From assembly GCA_033725935.1 (NCBI GenBank), contig MU867118.1, forward strand, positions 1 through 64,000: a stretch of DNA of 64,000 nt, given 5' to 3'. Under the pieces are notes generated by a model. The model was given only the letters and a program-made list of their open reading frames with translations. It was not told where the DNA came from and searched no databases. The position numbers were made by a program, and so were the translations under genes. Of this stretch, positions 34,279 through 46,480 are shown piece by piece (position 1 is the first letter of the stretch; each line of letters starts with the position of its first letter). This stretch comes from Cladorrhinum sp. PSN259. Its lineage: Eukaryota > Ascomycota > Sordariomycetes > Sordariales > Podosporaceae.

Positions 34279-37200
34279 TTAATACGTCGCCCCGCACGAC
34301 TTTAAAAGCGACGCTATGCCCCGGTCCGCCGCATACGCCAGCGCCGTGAGGCCCCAGGCATCCCGCATATTAATCAACAAGTCCTGGCGCGTGAGCAGGT
34401 CGCGCGCTATACCGTTATGCCGGTGTCGCAGTGCTAACATCAGCGGCGTTAGCGATCCCTCAGCGCTAGGCGCGTTAACCGCCACATCCTCTTGAGAGAG
34501 TAACAGGCTGAGAGCCGACTCCCAGCCATGGATGGCGATATGGGCGAGCAGCGTGTTACCGTGCGCGTCACGGTGGTGGAGAAGCGGGAGGTAGGCTTCG
34601 AGGGAGTGGGTGAGGTGGTATTCATAAAGGGGCCAGGTTACTAGTTGTTGTCTTAGTTGATGTTGTTGTGTTAGTTGTGGGTGTTGTTATTGTTGTTCTT
34701 GTTGTTGTCCAAGTTGTGATTGTTGATGTTGTTGTTGTGGAGTTTGTTGATGGTAAACTTGTTGCTGGGTGGCTGGAGATGGCGAGGCTGTTATGCCGTA
34801 AGATGGTTGCTGCTGGTATTGGCGTGGGTCATAAAATGCGGTGGGCGCCGGAGGTGGAGGAGCGCCTGGGCTGCGGGATCCGGCTCTTTGATGGTTCTCT
34901 TCGGCTCTAGGTTGGTAATTGTCGTGGAGGAAGGTTGCCCAATCAATATTAACTTGCTGACAAAACGGCTGGGGTTTGGGAGGGGCAGATTGGGTGTCTC
35001 GCAGCATGTAGGGTACATGTATATAGTTCGTTGGTGCGGTTGCCGGCGGATGTGAATAAGTACTTGGCTGTGGTGCCGGCGGCTCTGGAGTCCGTTGTGG
35101 TTCCGGCATCCTCTGCGGTTCTGGCTTCCATTGTGGTTCCGGTGTGCCTTTTGGTCGTGGCAGTGGCCGTCGCTCTTGGATAAATTTTCGATCCCCGGTC
35201 GTCGTAGCTAGCCGTTCGTCGTTGAGGAGTAAATCAACAACATCCCACGCACTGAGCTCGGCGGCATAGCATACGGGATGCCTGCCTCGCTTATCCCGTC
35301 GGTTTATATCTAGATCTGGACGTGCCAGTAATGCCCTGACGACCTCTAACCGAACTCCGGCGGTCACATTTACTTCGAGTGCGGCGGTTAAGGCCGGCGA
35401 TCCGCTTCCGTCCAAAGCATTCACGTCGAGTGAATGAAACGCAAGAAGTAACTCCAAATCGTCCACTTGATCCTCACCCCGGTAAGATCTCATCGAGTCG
35501 AGAGCTATGTGTATTAACCCATTGCCCTTATCGTCCGAGACGTCAAGCCGAACCTGACTTTGCGATGCGAGGAATTGGAACACCTCGATAAAGGCAGCAT
35601 TACCGCGGTTTGCAAAGTATAAGACTGGAGGGATGCGCATCACACTAGTGTCGGAAAAAAAGTAGTATCGTGGAAAGTCTCTGGGCTTATTAAGGTCGAC
35701 CGTAGTGATTGACTTATCGCTGTCCATGAGTAGCTGAATAATATTGCCCGTTTTCGTGCCTGAGGCGGAACTGCTAGCACCTTGATGAATAAGGGCGGTG
35801 CCGACCAGTGCGTCGGCGTCAATACAGCCGACTGCCGGATGTTCTAAAATCATCTGGAGCAGTTCCAGACGCTGTAGGCGGACAACGTGATCAAGTGTGC
35901 TCCCGTTTATTCCATTCAGTTTATATTTCGACTCCAAGTTGGGCGCAAGCTTGAAATCAGGCCGGTCCAGCAATGCTTCGACCACTTCTAGGTCATCCAA
36001 TTCCATAGCGTAGCTAAGGGCAGTTCTACCGTCGCGATCCTTGATATTGATATCGATGCCAGGTTGTGCTAAGAGGAGACGGACCATCTCGATGCCAGAA
36101 TGTTGGGCTGCGATAGACAACGCAGTGCGGCCGCGACCATCCCTCACATTAACACGCATCCAGCCTAGCGCTGAGGTAACCAGGCTGGGAATGTTGTATT
36201 TGGCGGCTTCGTGTACCATCGTGGTTCCCTGATGTGGTAGTTTCAGCGACGTGTCCTCGATGCGGAGGCAAGACGTAAACAATTCTCAGTGCTCGAGGCA
36301 GAGATTCGATCGGCCGGGAAGGAACTCAAGCACATCTGCCTGCGAAAGGCCCGTCTTTTCAGCCGTGCTGATATGGACAGGCCAGCACTTCAGAGCGTAG
36401 TCAAGGAGCGGATGCTCCTCGGCGATCTTGGACAAGAGGGCAATATTAATGAGGTGAAGTTTGGTCAGATGCTCTCGGCGAATGGCAAGGAAATAAACGA
36501 GACATGGCCGCCCGAGTCTCCCATGGCCTTTACCGAGGATAATGTCTTCGGTCCAGGTCGTTTTCGGGTCAAGGATGCTAAGCCTTTTGAGAACAAAAAA
36601 TCTTGGACGGATTGATGAATGAGTTGAATGCCGGACTTTGTTATCTCGGCTAGTCCACCGGATAAGAATCGAACTTTCTTTGCCATTTGTTGGTCTGTAT
36701 CGATATGGTATTCGAACTCGCCCCACTGCTTGAACGATTTGCCCGACATTTCGAGTGTTGCGTCGACGTTCATAGCGCAGCGGAACTCGGAAACATTAAA
36801 GGCTTTGAGTCCGAAACAAATCCACTGAAGGAGCTTCAAGGAGAGGTCAGGTCGATGCTTAATCACGTCATCCAGGATTGCGTCATAGAGACTATGAAGC
36901 TCCTCGGGGATCTGGTTAATATGTGTTAAAATTTGACTCAAAGTGTGGCCTTCCTGAAATAGCCACATAACTCGACGCACAACCAGGACCACCCATTGGA
37001 AAACGCGCTGTGATTTTTTCTCGATGGTGCTCTGTAACATTTCCAGCTCTTGGGGGCAAGGAATGGGCCCTTGGAGCTCTCGGGCGATATAAAGCGATAT
37101 ATCCTTCTCGTTTTCGTGCTCGAGACAAATATCCTCGCACACGTCCGGGGCAACGATGGGGTAATGCCTGCATGAGAAGCAAATCGAGAGACCAAATCTC

Positions 37201-38976
37201 GATGACGAACATCGCTGTTGCAAAATGGTAAAGGTCCGGAACAGTTGACGTGCCGCAATGTCACCACACTCGTCCAGAACGTCGATGAACAGACGAACAG
37301 GCATGTCCTCGAGAATCGCGGGGATAATGGAGGAGATGAGCAGGTCCTCTAGCTCCTTTGGTCTCCAACTCCATGATTTGAAGGTATTTGACCTCCATTG
37401 AAAAATCTTCGCTAAGTGCATGATGTATGCTCCTCTTGTGACGCCGATTTGGTGAGCAAGGGCGCGGAATAGGCCAAGAGGACTCTTCTGCAGCGTGGTG
37501 CCTCGACCATGGAAAAAGAATCTGATTGTCTTGATGGATGACGCCACTCCCTGGGTAGCCTGGGCGTGGTCACGTTCAAGGCAAACTTCATCAAGGTTGA
37601 CTTGCCGGCTCCGGGTTTTCCCTTGATCCAGATAATGCCACGGCTTTGTTGGAGCCATCGCTGGTAAACTTCATGATCAAGCAGCCATGAGCATGTGCCT
37701 TCAGCGCTGTTTTCAATCTCGATCTCCCGGTGATCCATCTCCTCGAATGAGAGTGATTTTAAACAACCTTGGACATCCAAACCACCTGAACGGCTCTGGA
37801 TTAATAACAGTTCTTGCATGGTTCAACCTGTAAGGTGCTTCTCTCACCTGTAAACCCATCACGGATCCATCTTTGCAGTTCGCCTTTGATTCGACGATAA
37901 CCGATATCTTCTTGCGAGTTGAACCTAACCATGTCCTGGGTTTGTTAGCAAAGACTTGACACACGGGTATAATAAGCAATGGCTAAGTGTTACCATGTGG
38001 TTAGCCGGGATAGAGTACTGCGGATACCCACCAATCTTGGAGGACTCCTTTCCAACAACCTGCGAGGACCTGATATCAGCCACTGCATGCTTAGCCACTC
38101 AAACGGTATGTCCTATCATTCCCACCCCTGGAAGCTCGTGCTCCTCAGAGAAACATGTGAGCGTAAATTTCTTTCCTTTTTTCCTCAGCCACACGCTAAA
38201 CATTGCATCGATTTCAGCGAGAACCTCCGAGTCCCGTTTCAACAGGGCCAGGATATCGGTATTGACGCGCTTATGCGCCGCCTTGAGGTTATGGGCGACG
38301 CTCGTCGCAAAGGAGGCTATCCCCGAGCCCCGATGAGGCGTCCCGCAAAAGGCAATGGTAATCGTCCGGTCGTGTAGTTGTCGTTCGTGGGCCTCGGCCG
38401 ACTGTTCGGACAGGCAGAGGGCTTTTTAGCCACAAGGCCGCCTAGACTGTGTACGAGGATTATAGGGCGAGAGTTCTGTTGTTCCAATGTCATGCGGCAG
38501 TCAGCACCACTCATGCCATGACCTCAGCATGGAAACAACGGAGTGCCCGTGTAATGTAGGTAGGGTAAGTAACTCAAAGACCCGTCCGCCTCTCGTATAC
38601 TGGCCAAGTCGCCAATTAAGCTCGCCGCATGGTCGCGAACATTATTCTTGCTGACGGGCCCTAAGAGTCTCGTTACGTCCGCATCGTAGCCGAACGCCAT
38701 GATGCGTACATTAGGAAAGTCGTTAGTCAGGAGCTCGGTCGGCCAGTAGACGCCCTTGCGGGAGGTCCATGTGTCGTATGAATTGCCCGTCAGGCCGTGC
38801 AGGAAGATAATGTCGCCCGTGCTGGCGTTCTGGGGCGTGTGGAGGATGCGGAGACCATATACCTGGTCTTCGGGAAAGAGGTCGTTTTTCGTGCAGCTTA
38901 GTTGCGCATTCGCGTTATAGCTTGTCGGCTGTGCAAAGGGTGGGTTCCCCCAGCCCGCCGCTTGAGCGAATGCCAT
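34279..38976 (-). pseudogene. NLR: alpha/beta hydrolase-NACHT-ankyrin, inactivated
   Basis: Classic fungal NLR layout. N-terminal SesB-like hydrolase from MAFAQAAGWGNPPF (38976): GDIIFLHGLTGNSYDTW, then RPIILVHSLGGLVAKK, then AFCGTPHRGSGIA. NACHT: IIWIKGKPGAGKSTL (Walker A, about 37610) and VRLFIDVLDECGD (Walker B). The linker holds IQLIHQSVQDFLFSKG. Ankyrin repeats (about 36250-35200) include GRTALSIAAQHSGIEMVRLLL and related units. A Pro/Gln-rich stretch follows, then a last ankyrin unit (SLTPLMLALRHRHNGIARDLL). At least two introns are still recognisable near 37.9 kb. Breaks: one-base deletion in an A run at 38423-38427; TGA at 38099; frame shifts near 37578 and 36571-36588; TGA at 36286; TAA at 34687 (from CAA). 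The three frame breaks could partly be sequence errors, but with three stops the copy is most likely dead. Confidence 0.8.
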
Positions 38977-39846
38977 AGGTGCGTCCGCTCGATCGTAAGA
39001 GAGGGGAATTTCGAATAAATGCGATGAGTGTTCGCACGCCCGAGAATGTATGGCCGAAGTGCGGCGCGTACCCCTGGGTCATTCGCTTTACTTATCGGTA
39101 CCGAGCACAGGAAAATGGTCGTGCGTCGAGACGAGACGATGAGAAGGGCGGGGTATCAGACGCTGCAGGTCCCTCAGCTTCAAGGGGAAAGGGGGGCGCT
39201 TCGTTTAATTGGCCAGCGCTTATTCTAACAATGGAGATTCAGGGTCTGGACTAATCAAGAATTCATTACTCCATTCTGGTCGAGACTGCATTCAAACCTT
39301 CGAGGGTCTCCAGCCCCAGAATATCATGCCTAAATTAGTTAAAGGTAGGTAATAAGGGAAGGTTCATGTTACGGTTATAATGCATGTAATTGGACCATAA
39401 GAAGTCAAATGAGAAAGTCTGAAGAGAGTCTTCCTAAATAATAACATGGTATAAAAGCCTTTTTTAATTTGCAATTCTATCCTTTTACTACGCTTGCTTT
39501 TACTAGAACCTGATCCCTTACCGTCCCTCTCTGTGGCCAGAACTATTAAAACGATTAACAAGGAGAAATAAAGATATATTCGGGTTAACAGGCCTACTAG
39601 GGTAGACAGAACCTACCCCTTCTTCCTTGGTGAAACATAGGTTATACCGCTATTTACATATAAATAAAACATCAGTCCCTAAGAAAGTGCCCCTCCTACA
39701 CAGCTACGCAAGCCACGCAGCTATACAACCATGAGCTCCCTGCCCGGAAATAGGCCAATCCACTAATTCACTTCATACCCACTTTCGCTATTACATAAAC
39801 TCTTCTTCAATCCTCCTTTCAATCATACATTAACCATTACTGCACC
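38977..39846. other. intergenic, no gene seen
   Basis: 5' flank of the NLR pseudogene and 3' flank of the aquaporin gene. No further gene or repeat recognised. Confidence 0.5.
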
Positions 39847-40813
39847 TTAAACGGGAGATCGAGGAACCTCCCCCGGATGAGCAGCATCCTGGCCTGGATT
39901 CGCCTCTTCATAGTGAAGGTACTTGACAACCGCATAAAACCCAGTAGCAAGCAACGATCCCAAGAGCGGACCGAGCCAATAAATCCAGTGATAACCAGGG
40001 AACTCCCTCGCAGCAACGGCACATCCCAGACTCCGAGCTGGGTTGAGTGAAGCGCCCGTATATCCCGTTCCTATTAAAAGTCAGCGATCTACCGTGACCT
40101 TCTTCATCTTATACCCTCACTACCGCAAGAGGAAAAAAAACCTACCAGCAATCATAGTAACAAAGAGCGCCAAACCAATCCCAATCGGCGCGAGGAACGT
40201 ATCCTTGGACTTCTCAATCGCCAGCATGAGCACCACAAAGACTAACAGAGCCGTAAAGAACATCTCCATAAAGAGCCCCTGAGTGATAGATGTACCCCCG
40301 CCGAGAATAGAGTTTGCCTCGGAGATGGGAACTGGGAACATGGCGGATACGAGACCACCGGCGCAGAGCGATGCGATGAGTTGGGTGGGAATGAACAAAG
40401 CGCCGCGAGCCCAGGGGAGTTGTTTGGAGAGGCAGAGGCTCAAGGTTACCTGTTTTCTTATCAGTGGGCGAAGAGAGTGTAGATGGAGGCAACTTGATAA
40501 AACTCACCGCAGGATTGAATAAACCGCCACTGATGCGGTAGAAGGCCCAGACGTTTACGAGCAGCGAAAAGCTGTAGGCGAGCGAGATAAAGATGATAGC
40601 GTCGCTGCGCATGGTCTTTGGCGAATCTGTGAGGGTGGGCGTGCGGCTTGCTGCCATGAGGCTGCCTGCATAGGAAAAATACAGGAAGAGAAAGGTTCCG
40701 ACGAATTCGCCGACTGTAGCTACAAGGTGCGTCTCCATGGGACTGAGCGACCTGTGCTGTCGTTTCCACTGCTGGTAGTGCGTGTCTCCGGCCATCTTGA
40801 CGTGATCTGCCAT
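39847..40813 (-). CDS. aquaporin / major intrinsic protein
   Basis: A membrane channel for water or small neutral solutes. Three exons (40508-40813, 40146-40449, 39847-40070; 834 nt, 277 aa) with standard splice sites. Both pore signatures are present: ISGGLFNPAV (Asn about 100, read across the first splice) and YTGASLNPARSLG (Asn about 213). The predicted six membrane helices include GEFVGTFLFLYFSYAG and WIYWLGPLLGSLLATGFYAV. Short hydrophilic N- and C-termini (C-terminal ...GQDAAHPGEVPRSPV). Length is normal for orthodox fungal aquaporins; selectivity cannot be read from sequence alone. The only conserved transport gene inside the decayed region; its frame is intact. A 22-bp tandem repeat lies about 350 bp upstream. 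Confidence 0.9.
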
Positions 40814-41478
40814 TTTTTTGCAGAGCTGCTGTTGATGATTTTAAGATATGATAATTTCTGTTCCATCTTCGAGGCGCGGATTGCGATTTTATGTCAAAAG
40901 TTGTGATGGAAATTTTCGTCACCGGACGCTTTGCCCGGGCTAAGGCTGGCTGGGACCATGGGATGCTGGATATGCAGCCCTTACATCAACCTTGACAGAC
41001 AATTGAGACAGATTGGGCATCCCGACTTTGCCGATCGAACTGATTGGTTTAAGATCGTGTTAAATGGGCATAGTTAAATCCCATTAAAGAAGTGATACAG
41101 CATAGTGATGTCACTACATTTACCCACCTCGGAGCGGTGAATTGCATTCTGGCCAAATGTGGAAATGTGCATAGCAGATCTACGATCTGTGCATAGCAGA
41201 TCTACGATCACCTCTGAGCCACGACTGTCTCTCCACATTTGTGTTCATCACGACCCCTGTAAGCTGATCTCTTAGACTCGAAGAGCGACGCTGCTTAGTG
41301 AGCTGGCGTGGGGGGATAATCCCCGGTTCTCGCATATCGCGGTAATCACACCTCTTCATCTCGAGCTTTCTTCAGACCTGGCTGTGACTGCGACTGCGAC
41401 TCCGATCGAGACTAGAGGTGATTAAGCGAACGTCGGTCTTGGGCGGAAACGCCTGTTGCCTAAAAGCATGCTAAGGGG
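40814..41478. other. aquaporin upstream region
   Basis: Presumed promoter of the minus-strand aquaporin, carrying a tandem repeat at 41167-41210. No other gene seen. Confidence 0.5.
41167..41210. repeat. 22-bp tandem duplication upstream of aquaporin
   Basis: gtgcatagcagatctacgat plus ct at 41167-41188 is repeated at 41189-41210, identical except for the last base. Each unit holds the palindrome agatct. Confidence 0.8.
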
Positions 41479-42945
41479 ATGAAAACAAGAAAAATGAGGC
41501 GAGCTAGACTCGAGTCTCTGCACGCTTTCATCATGATTACAGTCGTCTTCCGCGCCAACAAGAACGAGACTGCCCGTACCTGGCTAGGGTTGGGGCTGGA
41601 TATGACTCTGACGACGCCAACAGACATCAACTCGATTGCAAATCATGTTTTGAGAGTATCCCGCCTCCTTAAACTGTCCGAGACATCGACTCAACGAACA
41701 GTCGAGAGCATCGCATGGAGCGTTCCGGACAACATTGTTTTCTGTGCGGGGACAAACACCAGCTCTAGTAGATTTCCGCACCCGTTCAACCAGGCCGTTG
41801 CTAAGCTTACCGTTGTGTGTGGCTGCATATGAGTATTATGAGAGCGGCGCGGCGGCGCCGAATGCCATCAGAAGCGACGCGTCCATTTCGGCGAGGTTTA
41901 TGGCTGTCTCTGGCAGCGCCTCTCTGCATCACTCCGTCGCCCAGTCTTTCAACATCTCGATGCAGTACTCAATGTTCTCCTTTAGCCACACTCTTGCACG
42001 CGTCAGGTTCGACTCATGGGGCGCTAATATCGACTCGGATGTCCTGAAGCAGCGACTCACGGGCGTTGTGCCGTTCCCTTTGGGAAATGACCCTGACCCT
42101 GCTATCACCTCGGCATATGCTAGTCTCTTCCGGAACATGGGAAACCATGTCATAGCGGGCTTGAGCCTTGGATCATTAGGGTTAGGGGGGGGGGGGCGCT
42201 AATCGCCCAACTTTTTCTCGCATCAGCATATCCGGTGCGAGAACTCAGACACCTCGGTCAACCAAAACTTCAACGCCAATCTCAGCTTCGCTTTCAAGGG
42301 TCTTATCACGGGGGGCAGCGTTGACGCGTCAGTAGCCGGACCGACCAGTATTAGTACTTCTCCAATAAGGTGCAAAAGACGTGCTCCTGTATTGGCGGGG
42401 ACACAAGCTTTGCCACTGCTATCATCTCAGGTAGCACCACCACGGGAGACAGCTGCAACATCGACCAAGTGTTCTAGGATTGGGTCAAGACGAACCGCCA
42501 GCACCCGAGTATCACATCCGTGCAGACGACAGCGCTCTGGGATGTCATGAGTGCATCACCAGACACAGAGGTCTCCAGCCGCGCCCGCGACGTAGAGAAA
42601 GCCTACCTGTGTATCGTGGCGCATCCTAGCCGCCACTGGAGCAAGTGCCGCTTAGACATCAATGCGGACTGGGGCGAGATCAGGCTACTGACGCCGTCAG
42701 CATTTATGAGACCAGATCCCCATTCGCCTATCCAACGCTCCGATGTTGGTATCAATCCCGCCAACGTACAAGGGTCGAACGGGGATCATCACCCTAAGCG
42801 CGTAACAATAGACTTCATCATCGAGAATGATGGCGGAGCTGTCGACATCGAGCTGGCACGTCGAGACAATGGTGATAAAAGAGGTGTCACAAACGGGAGC
42901 TGCGAGGTAGTCATCCACAATAGGAAGTACGCCAATAGGGGCTAG
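41479..42945 (+). pseudogene. MACPF-domain protein, frameshifted and interrupted
   Basis: Related to the membrane-attack-complex/perforin fold, a pore-forming superfamily. Recognisable pieces in order: YYESGAAAPNAI then SISARFMAVSGSASLHHSV; SMFSFSHTLARVRFDSW; LFRNMGNHVIAGLSLGSLG (the family's 'G-x-H' block); a further block around 42260-42330; and DVEKAYLCIVAHPS then NADWGEIRLLTPSAFM. These lie in at least three frames. Breaks: a frame change near 41815; a G run at about 42185-42196 with a stop soon after; a frame change near 42345; and a TAG at 42476. The coding order matches fungal MACPF proteins, but this copy cannot make the full product. Its upstream end is unclear. It lies between the aquaporin and a regulator and is divergent from the aquaporin. 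Role in defence or fungus-fungus conflict is inference. Confidence 0.55.
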
Positions 42946-43941
42946 GAAACAAGGGTGGTTGGAGGAATAATGAGTACTTTTATCAATGCGAAGTAAATCC
43001 GGCAGCTTGGACAATTGGTCTATAAGTAGGCAAGGGTGGGAAGATCATTGCACGAGCCCACTCCTACACATGAGCTTTTTTCTTTCCCCATGCCAGTGCA
43101 GCTCCGCGACAGCCATCCTAACACATATCGTAACTGGAGACTGCCTAACATCCGTCCGAGGAGCAAAGACACACAGGAGGCCAAAGAAGAATGGCGGGAG
43201 CTTATCGATTAGATAAAAGCGAGGGTATATCTTGATCTGCGCCGAGTGCTGGTCGAGAAGGCGACGGAACGTAAGATGAATGACTCTAATATCTATACGG
43301 ATAAGCTCAGTCTGGCGGGTTTTTTCATGAATCTTAAGTGAGAGCAAAAGTAGGAATCATGTGTCACGAAGGGGTTTATCGACCTCGATCAGCTATTTTT
43401 TAAACTCTATACCTTAGAATATGCTCGCCATGCCCATCGTTGCCAATAGCTGCGAGTACGCCATACATTCAAGGCAGAGAAACTAAGAAGAAGCGGAGCG
43501 AGCTTGAGTCTCTCTATGCTCAGTCAGTGCTTACTATAAAGTACCTAGAAAGAGCACTCTTTTCCTAATTTTATCGAAATACTCCCAGATACAACCTTAC
43601 ACTCTTGGCTAAAACTCTGGAATCCGTACTTAAAAGAAACACACCTCGTAACCTACGGACAACCGGTACTACACCACCTATCCCAGCTCACTTCAACGGC
43701 ACGCTCGTGTATGAAGAGGAGCTGATATAGACTTTCCCGAACGGTAATTATCAGGCAACCTCAAGTACTATGGCATGATATATATAGTACGTCATAGATT
43801 TGTGTTGCTGTAGAGTGGGGGCGGTGACGTCATTCAAACGAGGGCTGCGTTTCACTTGTATTTCTTTTTCGAAATCTCCTAATTGTTTGATGAAATCTGA
43901 CTACAATTTTACTACCTAGTTCAGCTCGAATAGTTTCCAAA
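42946..43941. other. intergenic, no gene seen
   Basis: AT-rich in its second half. Presumed upstream region of the regulator gene. No zinc-cluster exon was found here. Confidence 0.45.
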
Positions 43942-45568
43942 ATGGACGAATCTGCCGGGACATGGACTAACGTTACATCCGACATCCAGCTTGTGCGCCA
44001 CCTGCTAGACTTGTACTTTTGCTGGGAGTACCCTACATTAGCATCGCTGAGTAAGGAGCACTTCTACAAGGACTTTGAGGAGGGTCGGCAGCGGTACTGC
44101 TCATCGCTCCTTATAAACGCCTTACTGGCGCTCGGCTCTAGATTTTGCAACCGGCTGGAAGTTCGCGGCAATCCCGATGATCCTTACACTGCCGGTGATC
44201 GATTCTTCCAGGAAGCCCAGAGGCTGTTTTGGGAGCTCGAGGAGTACAATGAGCTAACCGTGATTCAGGCCTTGGGTATAATGGCCATTAGGGAGGCTAG
44301 CTGTGGGCGTGACTTTGAGAGTCGATACTATGCAGGCCAGAGCGTCCGTCTTGCTATTGAAACCGGCCTGCATCGTGCCGACAGCTACCATGTGGATAAT
44401 GACGAATTCTCGAAAGTTCGGCTTCAAACCTTCTGGGGCGCATTCGCCTTGGATAAGTGAGTTAAACCAGCTTATAACGCGCGGTTCGCACCAACTAACT
44501 TCATTGCAGTGCATGGTCCATAACGACGGGTGCCCTTCCACACTTCTCCCGCATGCCGCGCTTGCCACCTAAAATTAGGCCTATCCCGGAAGTAGAGAAT
44601 GCATTATGGACCCCTTACACAGACGACGGTATGCTTAATATATCTCTCGTTGTCGATCGTTTCCAGTATTACACAGTACTAATTTGACAAAAGGACTCGC
44701 ATTAGAGCATTCCTGCGAGCAGCCGTGCCATATTATCACGGTATATAACTGCTTCTGCGAACTCAGCCAAATCGTCCACTCATCTCTGTACCGGATTCAT
44801 TGCGTAGCTCGGAAGGCTACGAGCCAAGATATTCTCGGAATATACGCTAAATACATATCTTGGTACGACAATCTACCTGAGACGTTGCGGCTCGGATCCA
44901 ACTTCACCCCACAAGTACTTTTCACACATCTCTACTATCACTTCGCCATAGTCTTGACTTTTCGACCTTTCATCGAGTTTCGCATCCGCGGCTCCGAGAT
45001 CGTACCACGCGAGCTATGTCTCCAGGCTGCAAACACAATACAGACACACCTAAAAGCCTATTCGCGACTCTATTCGTTGAGAAGGACGCCGTCATTCGTG
45101 CCGTATGTGGTCCTCGTTTCTTCCAGAGTCTACGTGAGCTTGACTACCGCCGGTTCCGCTACGATCCCGAGGTCTCCACCGTCCAGGGTCAATGAACACA
45201 TCAAAGACGCCCTCCGTTGCAACATTGCAACGCTCGACGATATGGCAGCTTGCCACCGTGCAGCGCTGATAGGAGCCAACATGCTGCGGTACATGTCCAC
45301 AGCATTGAAGATCTACATCGGCATCAGGGATCACAACCCTCAGTTGCAGCAAGTCTCAGCCTCGACAGCCGGCGGGCCTGATCTCTTTGCATCATCATCA
45401 TCATCATTCAGTGGGATGGCCACATCGGGGGCTGCCCTCGGAGAATCAGCTGTACTAGACGACGAGGAGCCACTGCAGAGGGCTCTTTCATGGCCGGCAC
45501 CGAGGCAAACGCCATCTATGGTTCCGCATGAGTCTAAGTTGGAGGAGGCGGGTTTCGAATCTTGGTAG
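43942..45568 (+). CDS. fungal transcription-factor-domain protein without zinc cluster
   Basis: Three exons (43942-44456, 44510-44628, 44667-45568; 1536 nt, 511 aa). The whole protein corresponds to the 'fungal-specific transcription factor' middle homology region. Examples are HLLDLYFCWEYPTLASLSK, then LLINALLALGSRF, then AIREASCGRDFESRYYAGQS, ETGLHRADSYHVD, and LDNAWSITTGALPHFSRMPR across the first splice. The usual N-terminal Zn(II)2Cys6 cluster is absent: the protein starts only a few residues before the domain, and no CxxCxxxxxxC motif is seen upstream. A short Ser run (ASSSSSFSG) and an acidic patch lie near the C-terminus. It could act as a co-regulator, bind DNA otherwise, or be a truncated gene whose DNA-binding exon was lost. 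Frame and splice sites are intact. Confidence 0.75.
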
Positions 45569-45839
45569 TTGCTTGGCAGTAGTATTAGGACCTATAAATA
45601 ACGGTAGATAAATGCGAGACTCTTAGTTTTAAAATTTGCTAAAAAGAGTGCCATCTGCTCAACTGCGTATTGTCTGCCTCTGGCGCCTTGCAGTATTTGT
45701 GAAGGGGTCATGCACGGGGTTAGAGGGTCGGAACACTTGTTCAGCGAATGTTACTTTATCGACCCTTGGGAAACATGGTGGCATCCAACTTAAAAGAGTT
45801 CACTAACTAGACCCGTATCGCTCCAGGTTTGACGAGACA
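45569..45839. other. intergenic, no gene seen
   Basis: 3' flank of the regulator gene. Nothing recognised. Confidence 0.4.
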
Positions 45840-46088
45840 TAGCCTCGGCAATGTACTTCCCAATCGTTCCCCTCTAGGAGCCACGAGGTACAGAGAAAGC
45901 AGAACTGGAGACTGGATCGCTTCATTGCGAGAGCCTCCCATAGCATTCCTGCAACAATTATGACCCATGTTTTCGAGCCAGCTGCGCGAGTAGCCCTCAT
46001 CGGCCTGCGCGATGTCGGTAAGTCACAGATTGCTTTCGAGTTCGCCCATCAAATCGTCGGGGCGCAGCAGGACACATGGGTATTCTAG
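45840..46088 (+). pseudogene. NB-ARC P-loop fragment of a STAND protein
   Basis: RVALIGLRDVGKSQIAFEFA (about 45988-46046) is the P-loop region of fungal NB-ARC/TPR proteins, which normally read 'VALVGLGGVGKSQ-x-A-x-E'. It is followed by DTWVF and a TAG at 46086-46088, where the family continues with Trp ('WVFWVHA'). The preceding ~120 bases have the length expected of the lead-in, but contain stops. The Gly before DVGKS is Arg-Asp instead of Gly-Gly. A short inactive relic. Confidence 0.5.
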
Positions 46089-46149
46089 GTAGGGAAGAGG
46101 TTAACATCTCTGTTCTATTTACTGCTGGACTAAAAGCGTCCTGCTGAAA

Positions 46150-46480
46150 ATGCATAAACAAGAAGGCCGGGAATGCTCAATTGCGCATAAACCAAATCTC
46201 GCAGCTTCAAGACCTATTTGGGATATTTTCCGTTCGGGTGAAAAATGCGCCAAGCAACCCGTTAATGCTTGGCTGCTATCGGTGACATCAGAAGCCTACA
46301 GCAGTTGTTTTGCCAGCAGGGGTTCAAGACAGTTTCCAGCTTTACTCCAACCGGAATTAGCCACCAGGGTGTAAACAAAGCAATACGAGGTCAAGTGTTC
46401 CACCATAGCCCAGTTATAGCATCTCGGCTCTCGTATCGCTACCCGGGTCCCACGTAGATCCGCATCACGGATGGAGCCGA
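46150..46480 (+). pseudogene. possible ankyrin-type remnant
   Basis: AAIGDIRSLQQLFCQQGF followed by SSFTPTGIS resembles the start of ankyrin arrays in fungal STAND proteins ('GD-x-x-x-LQ-x-LF-x-x-G... P-x-G'). It may be the far end of the same broken gene as the NB-ARC fragment. Short and weak. Confidence 0.25.
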
